Source of the DNA: CAZXYF01 sp964644705
Lineage (GTDB): Bacteria; Planctomycetota; Brocadiia; SM23-32
Direction: 5' to 3'
Assembly: GCA_964644705.1 (NCBI GenBank)
Contig: CAZXYF010000067.1
Location: 1 to 14,820 of the forward strand
Length of the DNA: 14,820 nt
In this document: one piece after another, positions 7,821 through 13,712 of the stretch
Layout: each line of letters starts with the position of its first letter
How positions within the stretch are numbered: the stretch's first letter is position 1
Position numbers and translations under genes: made by a program
Notes under the pieces: model-generated
The model's database searches: none
Seen by the model: only the letters and a program-made list of their open reading frames with translations
What the model was told of the DNA's origin: nothing

Positions 7821-8138
7821 GAACGGTGAAGGTAGCCTCAGAGCCATCTCGGCCTGTTGGCGAACGGTGGGATTCCAGCGGGCGCAGTACCCGGCAGGTC
7901 GCGCTCGGCGATCACGACCTACTTGCACCCAGTAGGTGCCGAGCGCCGCGCGGCACCTTGTCCACACGACGCGGTGAACGCAAGATTTCCCCCCAATTTC
8001 CAACCACGAGCTGCGGCAGCCTGCGTTCCAGAACGGCACTTTGAAAGTAGCTTCGGAGCCATCCTGGCCTGTTGGCGGGCGGGGAAATCCCGGTGATCGA
8101 AGTACCCGGCAGGTCGCGCTCAGCGATCACGACCTACT
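7821..8138. repeat. Mosaic intergenic repeat, locus 2 (modules A-B-A)
   Basis: Module A (7821-7923), module B (7931-8030) and a second A (8031-8138) form about 1.5 tandem units with a period of 210-216 bp. The first A lacks 6 bp (CACTTT) present in the others. A ends with AGGTCG...CGACCT (7896-7920) and B begins with a perfect 8-bp stem, AGGTGCCG (7934-7941) with CGGCACCT (7951-7958). The junction is itself palindromic: ACCTACT (7917-7923), 7-nt spacer, AGTAGGT (7931-7937). Two hairpins facing each other across a short spacer is the layout of BIME/REPIN elements. Confidence 0.88.
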
Positions 8139-8171
8139 ACGGGCTGGATTATCCTTATCATGGCCACACTT

Positions 8172-8205
8172 CCAGCGCCCCCCTGCGGGCAGACGCATGC
8201 GCTGG
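8172..8205 (-). terminator. Hairpin just downstream of the first sulfatase gene, possible terminator
   Basis: CCAGCGC (8172-8178) pairs with GCGCTGG (8199-8205), with a smaller CTGC-gg-GCAG inside. It begins 14 bp beyond the sulfatase stop on that gene's strand. There is no U-tract, so intrinsic termination is uncertain. Confidence 0.25.
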
Positions 8206-8218
8206 TCTCATGTGCCGA

Positions 8219-9598
8219 TTACCAGCAACTCTCGAACCGGGGGACGTAAGCGCGGCTGTCCATTATGCGCCTGGTCAGACAACGATATCCCTCCATCAAC
8301 ATATCCTGCGCGTCCGGGTCGCCGGCGATGTTGTGCAGCTGATGCGGGTCTTTGTCGAGGTCATACAGCTCCTCGGTGCCCTCGTTGCTCACCGCGAAGT
8401 AATACGTCGGCGTTCGCACCGATTTCCACTGTCCTCCACCGGGGGGGCCGATCTCCATGAAAGCCGAGTCGCGACCGGCCGACGTATCCTCTCCGGTCAA
8501 CAGTGGCACAAGCGATTGTCCCTGCATAAACGGTGGACATTCCGCACCACACAACTCCAGAACTGTCGGAGCCAGATCGACCAGTTCCACCAGCTGATCG
8601 GTGCACACGTCCTGACGGATCCGTCCGGGAAAACTCATGATCAGAGGCACACGGGAACAGCTGTCGTAACCCGGGGCGGTTTTCCCCCCCATACCATGCT
8701 CTCCCATATGACTGCCATGATCGCTGGTGAATATCACAATTGTATCCTCGCGCTGCCCCGTCCGTTCGAGTTCATCCAGGATCCGCCCCACCTCCTCATC
8801 AATGTGGGAGCACAGGGCATAATAATGCGCCCGGGCAATCTTCCAGTCCTCGTCGGACAGGCCGGTTTTTTCCCGCTGTGTTTCGGTCATATGGGGCGCC
8901 GGCAGCTCCTCCGGTTCATAGTGTTCCAGAAAACGCTCGGGCGGGGTCACCGGGTCGTGGGGGTAGAAGAAACCGGCGGAGGCAAACCACGGCTTCTCAC
9001 CGCTGTGCTGGCGGATGTATTCGTTTATTTCATCGGCCACAAAACAGGCGTGCGTCGCGTCTTCCGGTCCCTGGAAAGTGAGAGGATTGAAACCGCAGTA
9101 ACGGTCATGGAAATGCTCCCAGGCCGGTTCCCCCAGCGCCCGACACTGCTCGGTCATGCCCGGATATTTATCTTCGATCCACCGGTTGTATGCATCGTGG
9201 AACCCGGGAGCAATCGTTTCGCTGAGGATGAGCCGGTCAAACCCGTAATCCGGCTGCGGCTCACCGGGATCCCGCGGCTTAATGTTGCGGAAATGGAGTT
9301 TGCCGATATTGGCCGTTCGGTATCCATAGGGTTTCAGAATCTCATGGAAAAGCGGTACATCCTCCGGAAGCTCCTGACCGTTCGCCGTGAGGTTCAGCGC
9401 CCCCGGATACTGTCCGCTGAACAGACTCTGTCGGCTCGGCATGCAGACCGGAGAGTTGCAAAAAGTCTGCGTGAAAAGCGTCCCCTCGGAGGCGAGACGA
9501 TCCAGATTCGGGGTGTGCATGTGGGGATGTCCCCCGGCCGCTATGGTGTCATAGCTCTGCTGATCGGTGATCATTAGCAATACGTTTGGGCGTTTCAT
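8219..9598 (-). CDS. Formylglycine-dependent sulfatase (type I, alkaline-phosphatase fold)
   Basis: A 459-residue sulfatase that hydrolyses sulfate esters, probably on a sugar from a sulfated glycan. The activation motif is Cys52-M-P-S-Arg56 (CxPSR), to be oxidised to formylglycine by FGE or anSME, neither of which is in the window. Other expected active-site residues are visible: Asp12 in ITDQQ, Lys100 in GKLHF, His214 in YPHDP, Asp293-His294 in TSDHGSHMGEHG and Lys306. The C-terminal ELYDLDKDPHQLHN segment is typical of the family. The start at 9598 is chosen for AGGAG 6 bp upstream and the family N-terminus KRPNVLLMITDQQ; a longer in-frame GTG start at 9769 gives an unrelated extension. 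No signal peptide is visible, which suggests a cytoplasmic enzyme acting on imported oligosaccharides. Substrate cannot be read from the sequence. Confidence 0.93.
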   Translation of the reverse strand: MKRPNVLLMITDQQSYDTIAAGGHPHMHTPNLDRLASEGTLFTQTFCNSPVCMPSRQSLFSGQYPGALNLTANGQELPEDVPLFHEILKPYGYRTANIGKLHFRNIKPRDPGEPQPDYGFDRLILSETIAPGFHDAYNRWIEDKYPGMTEQCRALGEPAWEHFHDRYCGFNPLTFQGPEDATHACFVADEINEYIRQHSGEKPWFASAGFFYPHDPVTPPERFLEHYEPEELPAPHMTETQREKTGLSDEDWKIARAHYYALCSHIDEEVGRILDELERTGQREDTIVIFTSDHGSHMGEHGMGGKTAPGYDSCSRVPLIMSFPGRIRQDVCTDQLVELVDLAPTVLELCGAECPPFMQGQSLVPLLTGEDTSAGRDSAFMEIGPPGGGQWKSVRTPTYYFAVSNEGTEELYDLDKDPHQLHNIAGDPDAQDMLMEGYRCLTRRIMDSRAYVPRFESCW

Positions 9599-9626
9599 GT
9601 TTGCTCCTGTATGAGAGTCAACAGCT

Positions 9627-9764
9627 TTACTCAATAATCTGGGTTGGATGAACGGGCACGTTGTCAGGTTCACAAGCGAGATCATCCCACAGATCTTCGA
9701 CCAACTGAAGCTTTTCCGCGGGGCTGAGATCAAAAACTGATGTCGTTGTTTGATGTTCTGGCAT
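9627..9764 (-). pseudogene. Truncated addiction-module antitoxin-like gene (PF09720/TIGR02574 type), no toxin
   Basis: A 45-codon frame starts at ATG 9764 with AGAGG 6 bp upstream and ends at TAA (9627-9629). It encodes FDLSPAEKLQLVEDLWDDLA followed by CEPDNVPVHPTQIIE. The LSPAEKLQLVEDLWDDLA helix and the VPVHP segment match the short 'putative addiction module component' antitoxins, which usually continue past this point with a charged (E/L)ERRKxxxxxxP-type tail to about 70-80 residues. Here the stop falls right after the VPVHP segment, so the C-terminal toxin-binding part is missing. No RelE/ParE-like toxin follows; the next gene is the sulfatase, 28 bp downstream. It could be a decayed antitoxin now acting only as a leader cistron. 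Family recognition is good; whether it is made or functional is unknown. Confidence 0.6.
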
Positions 9765-9782
9765 GCCACGCCTCTTTCCTTG

Positions 9783-9801
9783 ATAGTTTAAGATGAACTA
9801 T
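9783..9801. promoter_or_regulatory. Operator-like inverted repeat in the sulfatase/antitoxin leader
   Basis: ATAGTT (9783-9788), a 7-bp spacer and AACTAT (9796-9801) form a perfect 6-bp dyad, ATAGTTTAAGATGAACTAT. It lies between the predicted promoter (9823-9850) and the antitoxin-like start (9764), where a bound repressor could block elongation. The motif CTTAAACTAT, present here on the minus strand, also occurs in the second prepilin gene's promoter spacer at 12234-12243. Confidence 0.3.
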
Positions 9802-9822
9802 ACTGCCAGCCTGAATATGTAT

Positions 9823-9850
9823 CTTATATTTATAGTGAGTTTTTTGTAAA
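9823..9850 (-). promoter_or_regulatory. Predicted promoter for the antitoxin-like remnant and first sulfatase
   Basis: On the minus strand TTTACA (-35, 5 of 6), a 16-bp AT-rich spacer and TATAAG (-10, 5 of 6). The leader to the antitoxin-like ATG would be about 50 nt. No promoter is apparent in the 28 bp between that frame and the sulfatase, so both are probably on one message. Confidence 0.45.
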
Positions 9851-9918
9851 GCAAGCGGCAGTAAAGGAATGACCTGGTCGCCCATCCCTCGTCTGTCCGA
9901 CGCGCAGGTCTGTCTAAA

Positions 9919-9979
9919 CGTAAGTATTCAGTAAAGCACGTATCTAACCTGCAGTGAATACCCCACCCTTGCGGTGGGG
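9919..9979. repeat. IS-end-like sequence and perfect hairpin
   Basis: Bases 9919-9940 match 133-154 in inverted orientation (20 of 22). Shortly after, CCCCACC-cttgc-GGTGGGG (9961-9979) forms a perfect 7-bp stem with a 5-nt loop, followed by ATGTTTAT. A hairpin of this shape followed by an ATGT-like end recalls the right ends of IS200/IS605-family (TnpB) elements. No tnpA or tnpB coding sequence is nearby. Confidence 0.45.
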
Positions 9980-10021
9980 ATGTTTATGGTTCGGCCTACT
10001 CCAATGGCATGGGTAAGCGAA

Positions 10022-10159
10022 AGGGAAATCGCCGCCGTTCGGCCGGGGAGAATCTCTTGGAAAGTAATGAATTTACTTGATCAATGTGGAATTCGGTGCA
10101 GATAGGGAGCTGTGTGAGTGATGGAAGATTCTCCCCGGCCGAGCGGCGGCGATTTCCCT
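10022..10159. repeat. Long inverted repeat (34-bp arms, 70-bp centre), MITE-like
   Basis: The left arm (10022-10055) and right arm (10126-10159) are reverse complements at 33 of 34 positions; the one difference is T in GCCGTTCGG against C in the complement of the right arm. The 70-bp centre includes a small inverted repeat AAGTAA-tgaat-TTACTT. There is no coding frame, and no clear target-site duplication is visible next to the arms. It could be a miniature inverted-repeat element or a transcribed structured RNA. Confidence 0.75.
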
Positions 10160-10179
10160 CTTTGCCTTGGATCCTTTGT

Positions 10180-10195
10180 GTAGTGCAAAAGTACG
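10180..10195 (+). repeat. 16-bp motif shared with 75-90
   Basis: GTAGTGCAAAAGTACG is identical to bases 75-90 and in the same orientation, while the companion motif (9919-9940 versus 133-154) is inverted. It lies 20 bp beyond the long inverted repeat and may mark the end of a mobile-element remnant. Confidence 0.5.
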
Positions 10196-10217
10196 TGGGG
10201 AAGCTGTCGAGAATGTG

Positions 10218-10243
10218 ACGGGCACGTTTTCCGCAGTGCCCGT
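10218..10243. terminator. Perfect 8-bp hairpin beyond the second sulfatase gene
   Basis: ACGGGCAC (10218-10225) and GTGCCCGT (10236-10243) pair perfectly around a 10-nt loop, 76 bp beyond the sulfatase stop on its strand. There is no U-tract on the minus strand, so it may terminate only weakly or protect the 3' end of the message. Confidence 0.3.
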
Positions 10244-10319
10244 TCCGTTTTCAAAACCCGTCAGAGTGGTACTTCCTCATTCTCCAATCCCATCTGATCG
10301 GACGATTATATTTTCTGCT

Positions 10320-11819
10320 TCACTCGCGATTATCGCGATCGCAGGGCACGATATCGCCGGTCTCGAGGAAATACTGCAGCATCCGTCGCTCCAGTTGCAC
10401 AAGATCCTCCGCGTAATCGGGATCATTTATGACGTTGTTCAATTCCTCGGGGTCTTCATTCAGGTCATACAGTTCATCGTCCTCGTAGATCCGCTTGATG
10501 AGTTTGTAATCCCTGGTGCGAAGCATCACGGATTTGCCAAGATTGCGCAGATCCTCGGTCTGGAGGCTCTGTTTGGGCCAGTACAGGCCATCCGGATTCA
10601 GTTCTTCCTTGCCCGCTGCGTCCACCCAGGTTTCCTCCTCGAGGCGTCCTCCCTCGCAGAATACCGCATCGCGATGCTCCGTTTCCTCTCCCGTCAGCAG
10701 GGGCACCACGGATTCCCCGAAGTGGACCTGCGGCATCTCCACGTCGGCCAGCTCCTCCACAGTGGCCGGGAAATCAATCAGCTCCACCATCGCATCGCTC
10801 ACGCCCGGCTCAACCCGCACGTCATCGGGCGGCTTGACGAGGAATGGCACGCGGGTGAGACAATCCTCAAAACAGATCGTGTGTTTTTCCACCAGGCCGT
10901 AATCCCCGGTGTAATCCCCGTGATCCGGGAAGAAAAACACCGCGCTATCATCATACATATCGTTCTCCCGGAGCGCGTTCATCACCAGGCCGAACTGATG
11001 ATCCACCCGGGCACACATCCCGTAATAGACCGCGCGAAGTTCGTTCCACTGTTCCTCGTCCCATCCATCCATGTTGATGCGATCCGCATACTCCCCCTGA
11101 AAATGGCATTTGTCGTCCCAGTTTTCCGGCGCCGGTATGCGATCCGGCAACCTGTCCCGATCAATCATGCTGAACCAGGGCTCTTCCACGCCGTACGGTG
11201 GATGCGGATAGGCGATGGCCAGGAAGAGGCACAGGGGCCTGTCGTCGGGCGCATTATGGATGGCGTCGATCGCCCCCTCCACGTTCGCCCAGTCCCAATC
11301 CCGATAGTAATCCTCATCCCCCTTATCAATCTCCCCCACGAAGAAGGAATAGAAATCATCGGTTCCCCTGTTACGCCATTCGTCAGCCAGGTGGCTCGTA
11401 TATAATGGCTCAGGATCTTCCACCTCCGGATCGTGGATGGCGCTGTACCCACTCGAGAACTTCACGTCACAGTAATCCTCGAACCCATCCTGCCCGGGCA
11501 CCACATCGTTCTTCCCCCCCCACCATACGTGATAACCGGCATCTTTTAGAGTTTTCAGCAAATTGTTGGCATCCGGCTGTCGCAACATATGATGCATCGA
11601 GCGGTGTCCGCGCACATGCGGATACCACCCGCTCATGAAACAGCACCGGCTGGGCGTGCAGACGGGATTCTGGCAGTAGGCGTTCCGAAAAGACACGGCT
11701 TCGGTTTCCGTAAATCGATCGAGATTGGGGGTCTCCGCGGCGGGATTTCCCATGTGGCCCAGCACGTCGCCGCGCCACTGATCCGGGTTGAAAATGATGA
11801 TGTGAGGTCTGTCGGGCAT
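10320..11819 (-). CDS. Formylglycine-dependent sulfatase, second type
   Basis: A 499-residue type I sulfatase clearly different from the neighbouring one. The activation motif is Cys54-T-P-S-Arg58 (CxPSR). Metal and substrate residues visible include Asp13 in NPDQWRGD, Lys103 in GGKNDV, His206 in YPHPPY, Asp299-His300 in FPDHGDYTGDYG and Lys312-His313. The C-terminal ELYDLNEDPEELNN segment is standard. ATG 11819 starts the family N-terminus MPDRPHIIIFNPDQW, with GAGG 10 bp upstream; a longer frame upstream is not supported. No signal peptide, so probably cytoplasmic like its neighbour. It has its own promoter with an overlapping dyad. The two sulfatases are 721 bp apart, separated by repeat debris, so they are not a simple operon or recent tandem duplication. 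Substrate unknown; a sulfated glycan is likely from family knowledge. Confidence 0.93.
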   Translation of the reverse strand: MPDRPHIIIFNPDQWRGDVLGHMGNPAAETPNLDRFTETEAVSFRNAYCQNPVCTPSRCCFMSGWYPHVRGHRSMHHMLRQPDANNLLKTLKDAGYHVWWGGKNDVVPGQDGFEDYCDVKFSSGYSAIHDPEVEDPEPLYTSHLADEWRNRGTDDFYSFFVGEIDKGDEDYYRDWDWANVEGAIDAIHNAPDDRPLCLFLAIAYPHPPYGVEEPWFSMIDRDRLPDRIPAPENWDDKCHFQGEYADRINMDGWDEEQWNELRAVYYGMCARVDHQFGLVMNALRENDMYDDSAVFFFPDHGDYTGDYGLVEKHTICFEDCLTRVPFLVKPPDDVRVEPGVSDAMVELIDFPATVEELADVEMPQVHFGESVVPLLTGEETEHRDAVFCEGGRLEEETWVDAAGKEELNPDGLYWPKQSLQTEDLRNLGKSVMLRTRDYKLIKRIYEDDELYDLNEDPEELNNVINDPDYAEDLVQLERRMLQYFLETGDIVPCDRDNRE

Positions 11820-11874
11820 AAAATGATTCCTCGTGGAAAAGAGAGGTTTAATGACGTATCGAGACTGCATCCCT

Positions 11875-11903
11875 TTGCTATCACATGCGGCCTTGCATGT
11901 CAA
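11875..11903 (-). promoter_or_regulatory. Predicted promoter of the second sulfatase with overlapping dyad operator
   Basis: On the minus strand an exact TTGACA (-35, 11898-11903), a 17-bp spacer and TAGCAA (-10, 3 of 6, 11875-11880). The spacer is almost filled by the inverted repeat ACATGCAAGGCCGCATGT (11883-11900; perfect 6-bp arms, 6-bp centre). A strong -35, a poor -10 and a dyad between them are what one expects of a regulated promoter. A GntR/LacI-type protein such as the one encoded at 13713 is a candidate binder; that link is inference. Confidence 0.45.
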
Positions 11904-12217
11904 CAAGCCGACTGTGCGAGAGGGATTTGCGCTGTGTTTCTTTCGGTTCAGCTGCAGCTACATTACACCGACCAGACTCCGCACAGGCAGCTCTGTCACC
12001 TCCATTTCCACCTGAGTTTCTCAGTCGGCCCCCACGGGTTTATCCCGTGGGTGAAGACGATTTCTGCAGCTGCCCCAGCTGGAGCCGTGACAATCTTATT
12101 CCCCTCTGGCACAAGGCCATGGGGGGGCTAACGCAGGGTTGAGTGTGCTTTCAGTGTTCGTCTTGGTGATTCGCGCCACAACAGGAACTACAGTGCAAAT
12201 CCCTTGTAGAATATTTT
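11904..12217. other. Intergenic region with a REP/IS200-like hairpin
   Basis: No supported gene lies here, although several frames are open by chance. The one clear structure is CCCACGGG-tttat-CCCGTGGG (12031-12051), a perfect 8-bp stem with a 5-nt loop, followed by TGAAGACG. It has the same geometry as the hairpins at 9961-9979 and 7592-7608 but a different sequence. Such hairpins mark REP elements or ends of IS200/IS605-type elements. Confidence 0.45.
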
Positions 12218-12246
12218 TTGACATCCTGCCATACTTAAACTATACC
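12218..12246 (+). promoter_or_regulatory. Predicted sigma70 promoter for the second prepilin-like gene
   Basis: Exact TTGACA (12218-12223), a 17-bp spacer and TATACC (12241-12246, 4 of 6). The start would be near 12253, leaving an unusually long leader of about 120 nt in which I see no known riboswitch. TTGTAGAATA just upstream (12204-12213) also occurs, except for its last base, in the regulator's leader (13686-13694). Confidence 0.45.
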
Positions 12247-12371
12247 CGAAATACAGTATTCTCATTCGGTTTTTTCCATCTCTGCGTTATACGGTAATCA
12301 AAACTGCTGATTCGTAAAACATGAAAAGGGATCTTTATAAGGGCTTTCAGCTTTAGCGGGAGATTATAGCA

Positions 12372-13412
12372 ATGCGCAAGGCCTTCACGCTCATCAAGTT
12401 GTTTGTGGCCCGCCCGCCGAAGTCTTGGCGAAGGCCAACTCGACGACGTTTTACCTTAATCGAGTTGCTTGTGGCCTGCCAGCCGAAGCCTCGGCGAAGG
12501 CCAGCTCGACAACGTTTTACGTTGATCGAGCTGCTTGTGGTGATCGCAATCATAACCATTCTGGCCGCAATGCTGTTGCCGGCCCTGGAATCGGCACGAC
12601 GGCAGGCAATGCGGATCTCGTGCCTGAGTGATCGCCGGCAGAACCACCTGCAGATGACCTACTTCGCCAATGACCGCGATGATCTGGTGCCCTACATGCG
12701 TAAGCTCTCGTGGGACGGCGGCCCCGGAACGGCCTGGACCCCGAAACCATACAATGTCTCGGGTAGCGGCCCCTACTGCGGGGTGGCCTACTGGGTCAAT
12801 CCCGTCAGCAGCCGCAAATACAAGTTCAACCCCATCGGCACCATGGCGCTTTATAGTTACGTGTCTGCCCCCGAGACACTCTTCTGTCCCAGCTTTGATC
12901 GTGCCGGCGACGACGACTACCTCTGGGACGAGGATACACGGGATCGTTGGGAATCGCTGATCGAGCAAGGCCATCCCGGGGGCAAGCGGAAGACTATGAA
13001 CGCCGGCATCACCCATTACCTCTGGACCGGCAGCGGCGGCTGGCCCAACCGGGACAATCACATCAAGAATCTAACCGTGAGTAAAATCGCCCAGATGTAC
13101 ACGACTGACCGCGTATCGCCCCTGATTTTCTCCTGTGCCCAGATTGCCAACCCCAACCACGTCGCCTTTGATCGGCCGGAGGAAATCCGGACGACTGATT
13201 ATCGATCGCACAACGACTACGGAAACGATACTCAACGCGGCGTCAACGGTGTTTTTTACGACGGTTCGGCGCGATGGATCGATGTTGAGGAGCGCGGTGG
13301 CTACTGGATGAATCTCATCAATTCTCCCTATAAGGATGACATCGCCGACCAAGCGACGGGGTTACGCATGATCGACTGGGCCCTCGAATCCGCACGCCCT
13401 GCTGCCCCCTGA
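12372..13412 (+). CDS. Prepilin-signal (pseudopilin-like) protein with a triplicated N-terminal motif
   Basis: A 346-residue paralogue of the protein encoded at 6242-7381, on the opposite strand. Three 22-residue units open it: F5-R26 (FTLIKLFVARPPK..., with Lys9 where pilin Glu+5 is expected), F27-R48 (FTLIELLVACQPK...) and the functional copy from F49 with Glu53 and a hydrophobic helix to about residue 72 (ILAAMLLPALESAR). Only the first unit has the usual Ala before Phe; the other two have Arg. The body is rich in Trp, Tyr and Gly, with a CPSFDR segment and C-terminal GVNGVFYDGSARWI. The His of the H-x-DG motif in the paralogue is Asp here. GGGAGA lies 8 bp before the ATG. Exported, surface-associated function is likely from family knowledge; it stands between a sulfatase and a regulator gene, with no secretion genes visible. 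Confidence 0.85.
   Translation: MRKAFTLIKLFVARPPKSWRRPTRRRFTLIELLVACQPKPRRRPARQRFTLIELLVVIAIITILAAMLLPALESARRQAMRISCLSDRRQNHLQMTYFANDRDDLVPYMRKLSWDGGPGTAWTPKPYNVSGSGPYCGVAYWVNPVSSRKYKFNPIGTMALYSYVSAPETLFCPSFDRAGDDDYLWDEDTRDRWESLIEQGHPGGKRKTMNAGITHYLWTGSGGWPNRDNHIKNLTVSKIAQMYTTDRVSPLIFSCAQIANPNHVAFDRPEEIRTTDYRSHNDYGNDTQRGVNGVFYDGSARWIDVEERGGYWMNLINSPYKDDIADQATGLRMIDWALESARPAAP
12384..12515 (+). repeat. Tandem 66-bp in-frame units at the 5' end of the second prepilin-like gene
   Basis: Units 12384-12449 and 12450-12515 precede the functional signal at 12516. Bases 12425-12474, spanning the end of unit 1 and start of unit 2, match the other gene's unit 2 to unit 3 junction (7212-7163) at 48 of 50. 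The shared block therefore sits one repeat register out between the two genes. Confidence 0.85.
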
Positions 13413-13652
13413 GCGATCTTGCGGACGTTTGCTGAGGTTTCCCCGTCGTATCTTGCTGTATTGTATGGGCAAACGGACTAAAACGAGAGAATCCCACTCC
13501 ACCTCCCGCGCACACCCTCTTTCCTTCTCCCCTCCCCCACCCAAAAGAAGCCTGAAACATGTTGTTCCCCCGCTACTTGGCGAATTGGGGTTATCTGTAT
13601 TTTCCAATGGATCAGGCGTTCTGAGCCCCGCGTTCTCCCGGCTATAAAATGC
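13413..13652. other. Intergenic region between the prepilin-like and regulator genes
   Basis: No gene or clear terminator. A pyrimidine-rich tract on the plus strand (about 13498-13543, mostly C and T) is the only notable composition. The regulator's promoter begins immediately after, so the two genes are separate transcription units. Confidence 0.4.
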
Positions 13653-13681
13653 TTGACACCCGCTCTACTTGCCAGTATAAT
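13653..13681 (+). promoter_or_regulatory. Exact-consensus sigma70 promoter of the regulator gene
   Basis: TTGACA (13653-13658), exactly 17 bp, TATAAT (13676-13681): all twelve consensus bases. Transcription should start near 13688, giving a leader of about 25 nt with GGAGG before the ATG. A promoter this strong on a regulator gene suggests it is held down by repression, perhaps autoregulation; CCATTGTAGAATAGTTATGG just downstream has CCAT/ATGG ends but is otherwise not symmetric. Confidence 0.8.
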
Positions 13682-13712
13682 ACCATTGTAGAATAGTTAT
13701 GGAGGCATACGT

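Noticed and set aside
7806..8039. Minus-strand frames within the mosaic repeats (also 5834-6031) whose translations share phrases
   Set aside because: The similarity comes from the DNA repeat; one-base and 6-bp indels between copies shift the frames, so they are not conserved genes.
7821..8138. Considered as a CRISPR array because of regular repetition
   Set aside because: Units of over 200 bp with no short repeat-spacer alternation and no cas genes.
8072..9577. A 501-codon open frame on the plus strand
   Set aside because: It lies antisense to the first sulfatase gene, whose catalytic motifs and ribosome site are clear; its translation has no recognisable domain and it begins inside the repeat.
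10167..11405. A 412-codon open frame on the plus strand
   Set aside because: It is antisense to the second sulfatase gene and its composition is the complement of that gene's codons; no motif supports it.
12353..13061. Minus-strand frames opposite the second prepilin-like gene
   Set aside because: Antisense shadows; the plus-strand frame has the prepilin signal and the family C-terminal motif.
13498..13543. Pyrimidine-rich tract as a possible regulatory or recombination site
   Set aside because: Composition bias alone, with no symmetry, repeat or positional relation to a promoter.
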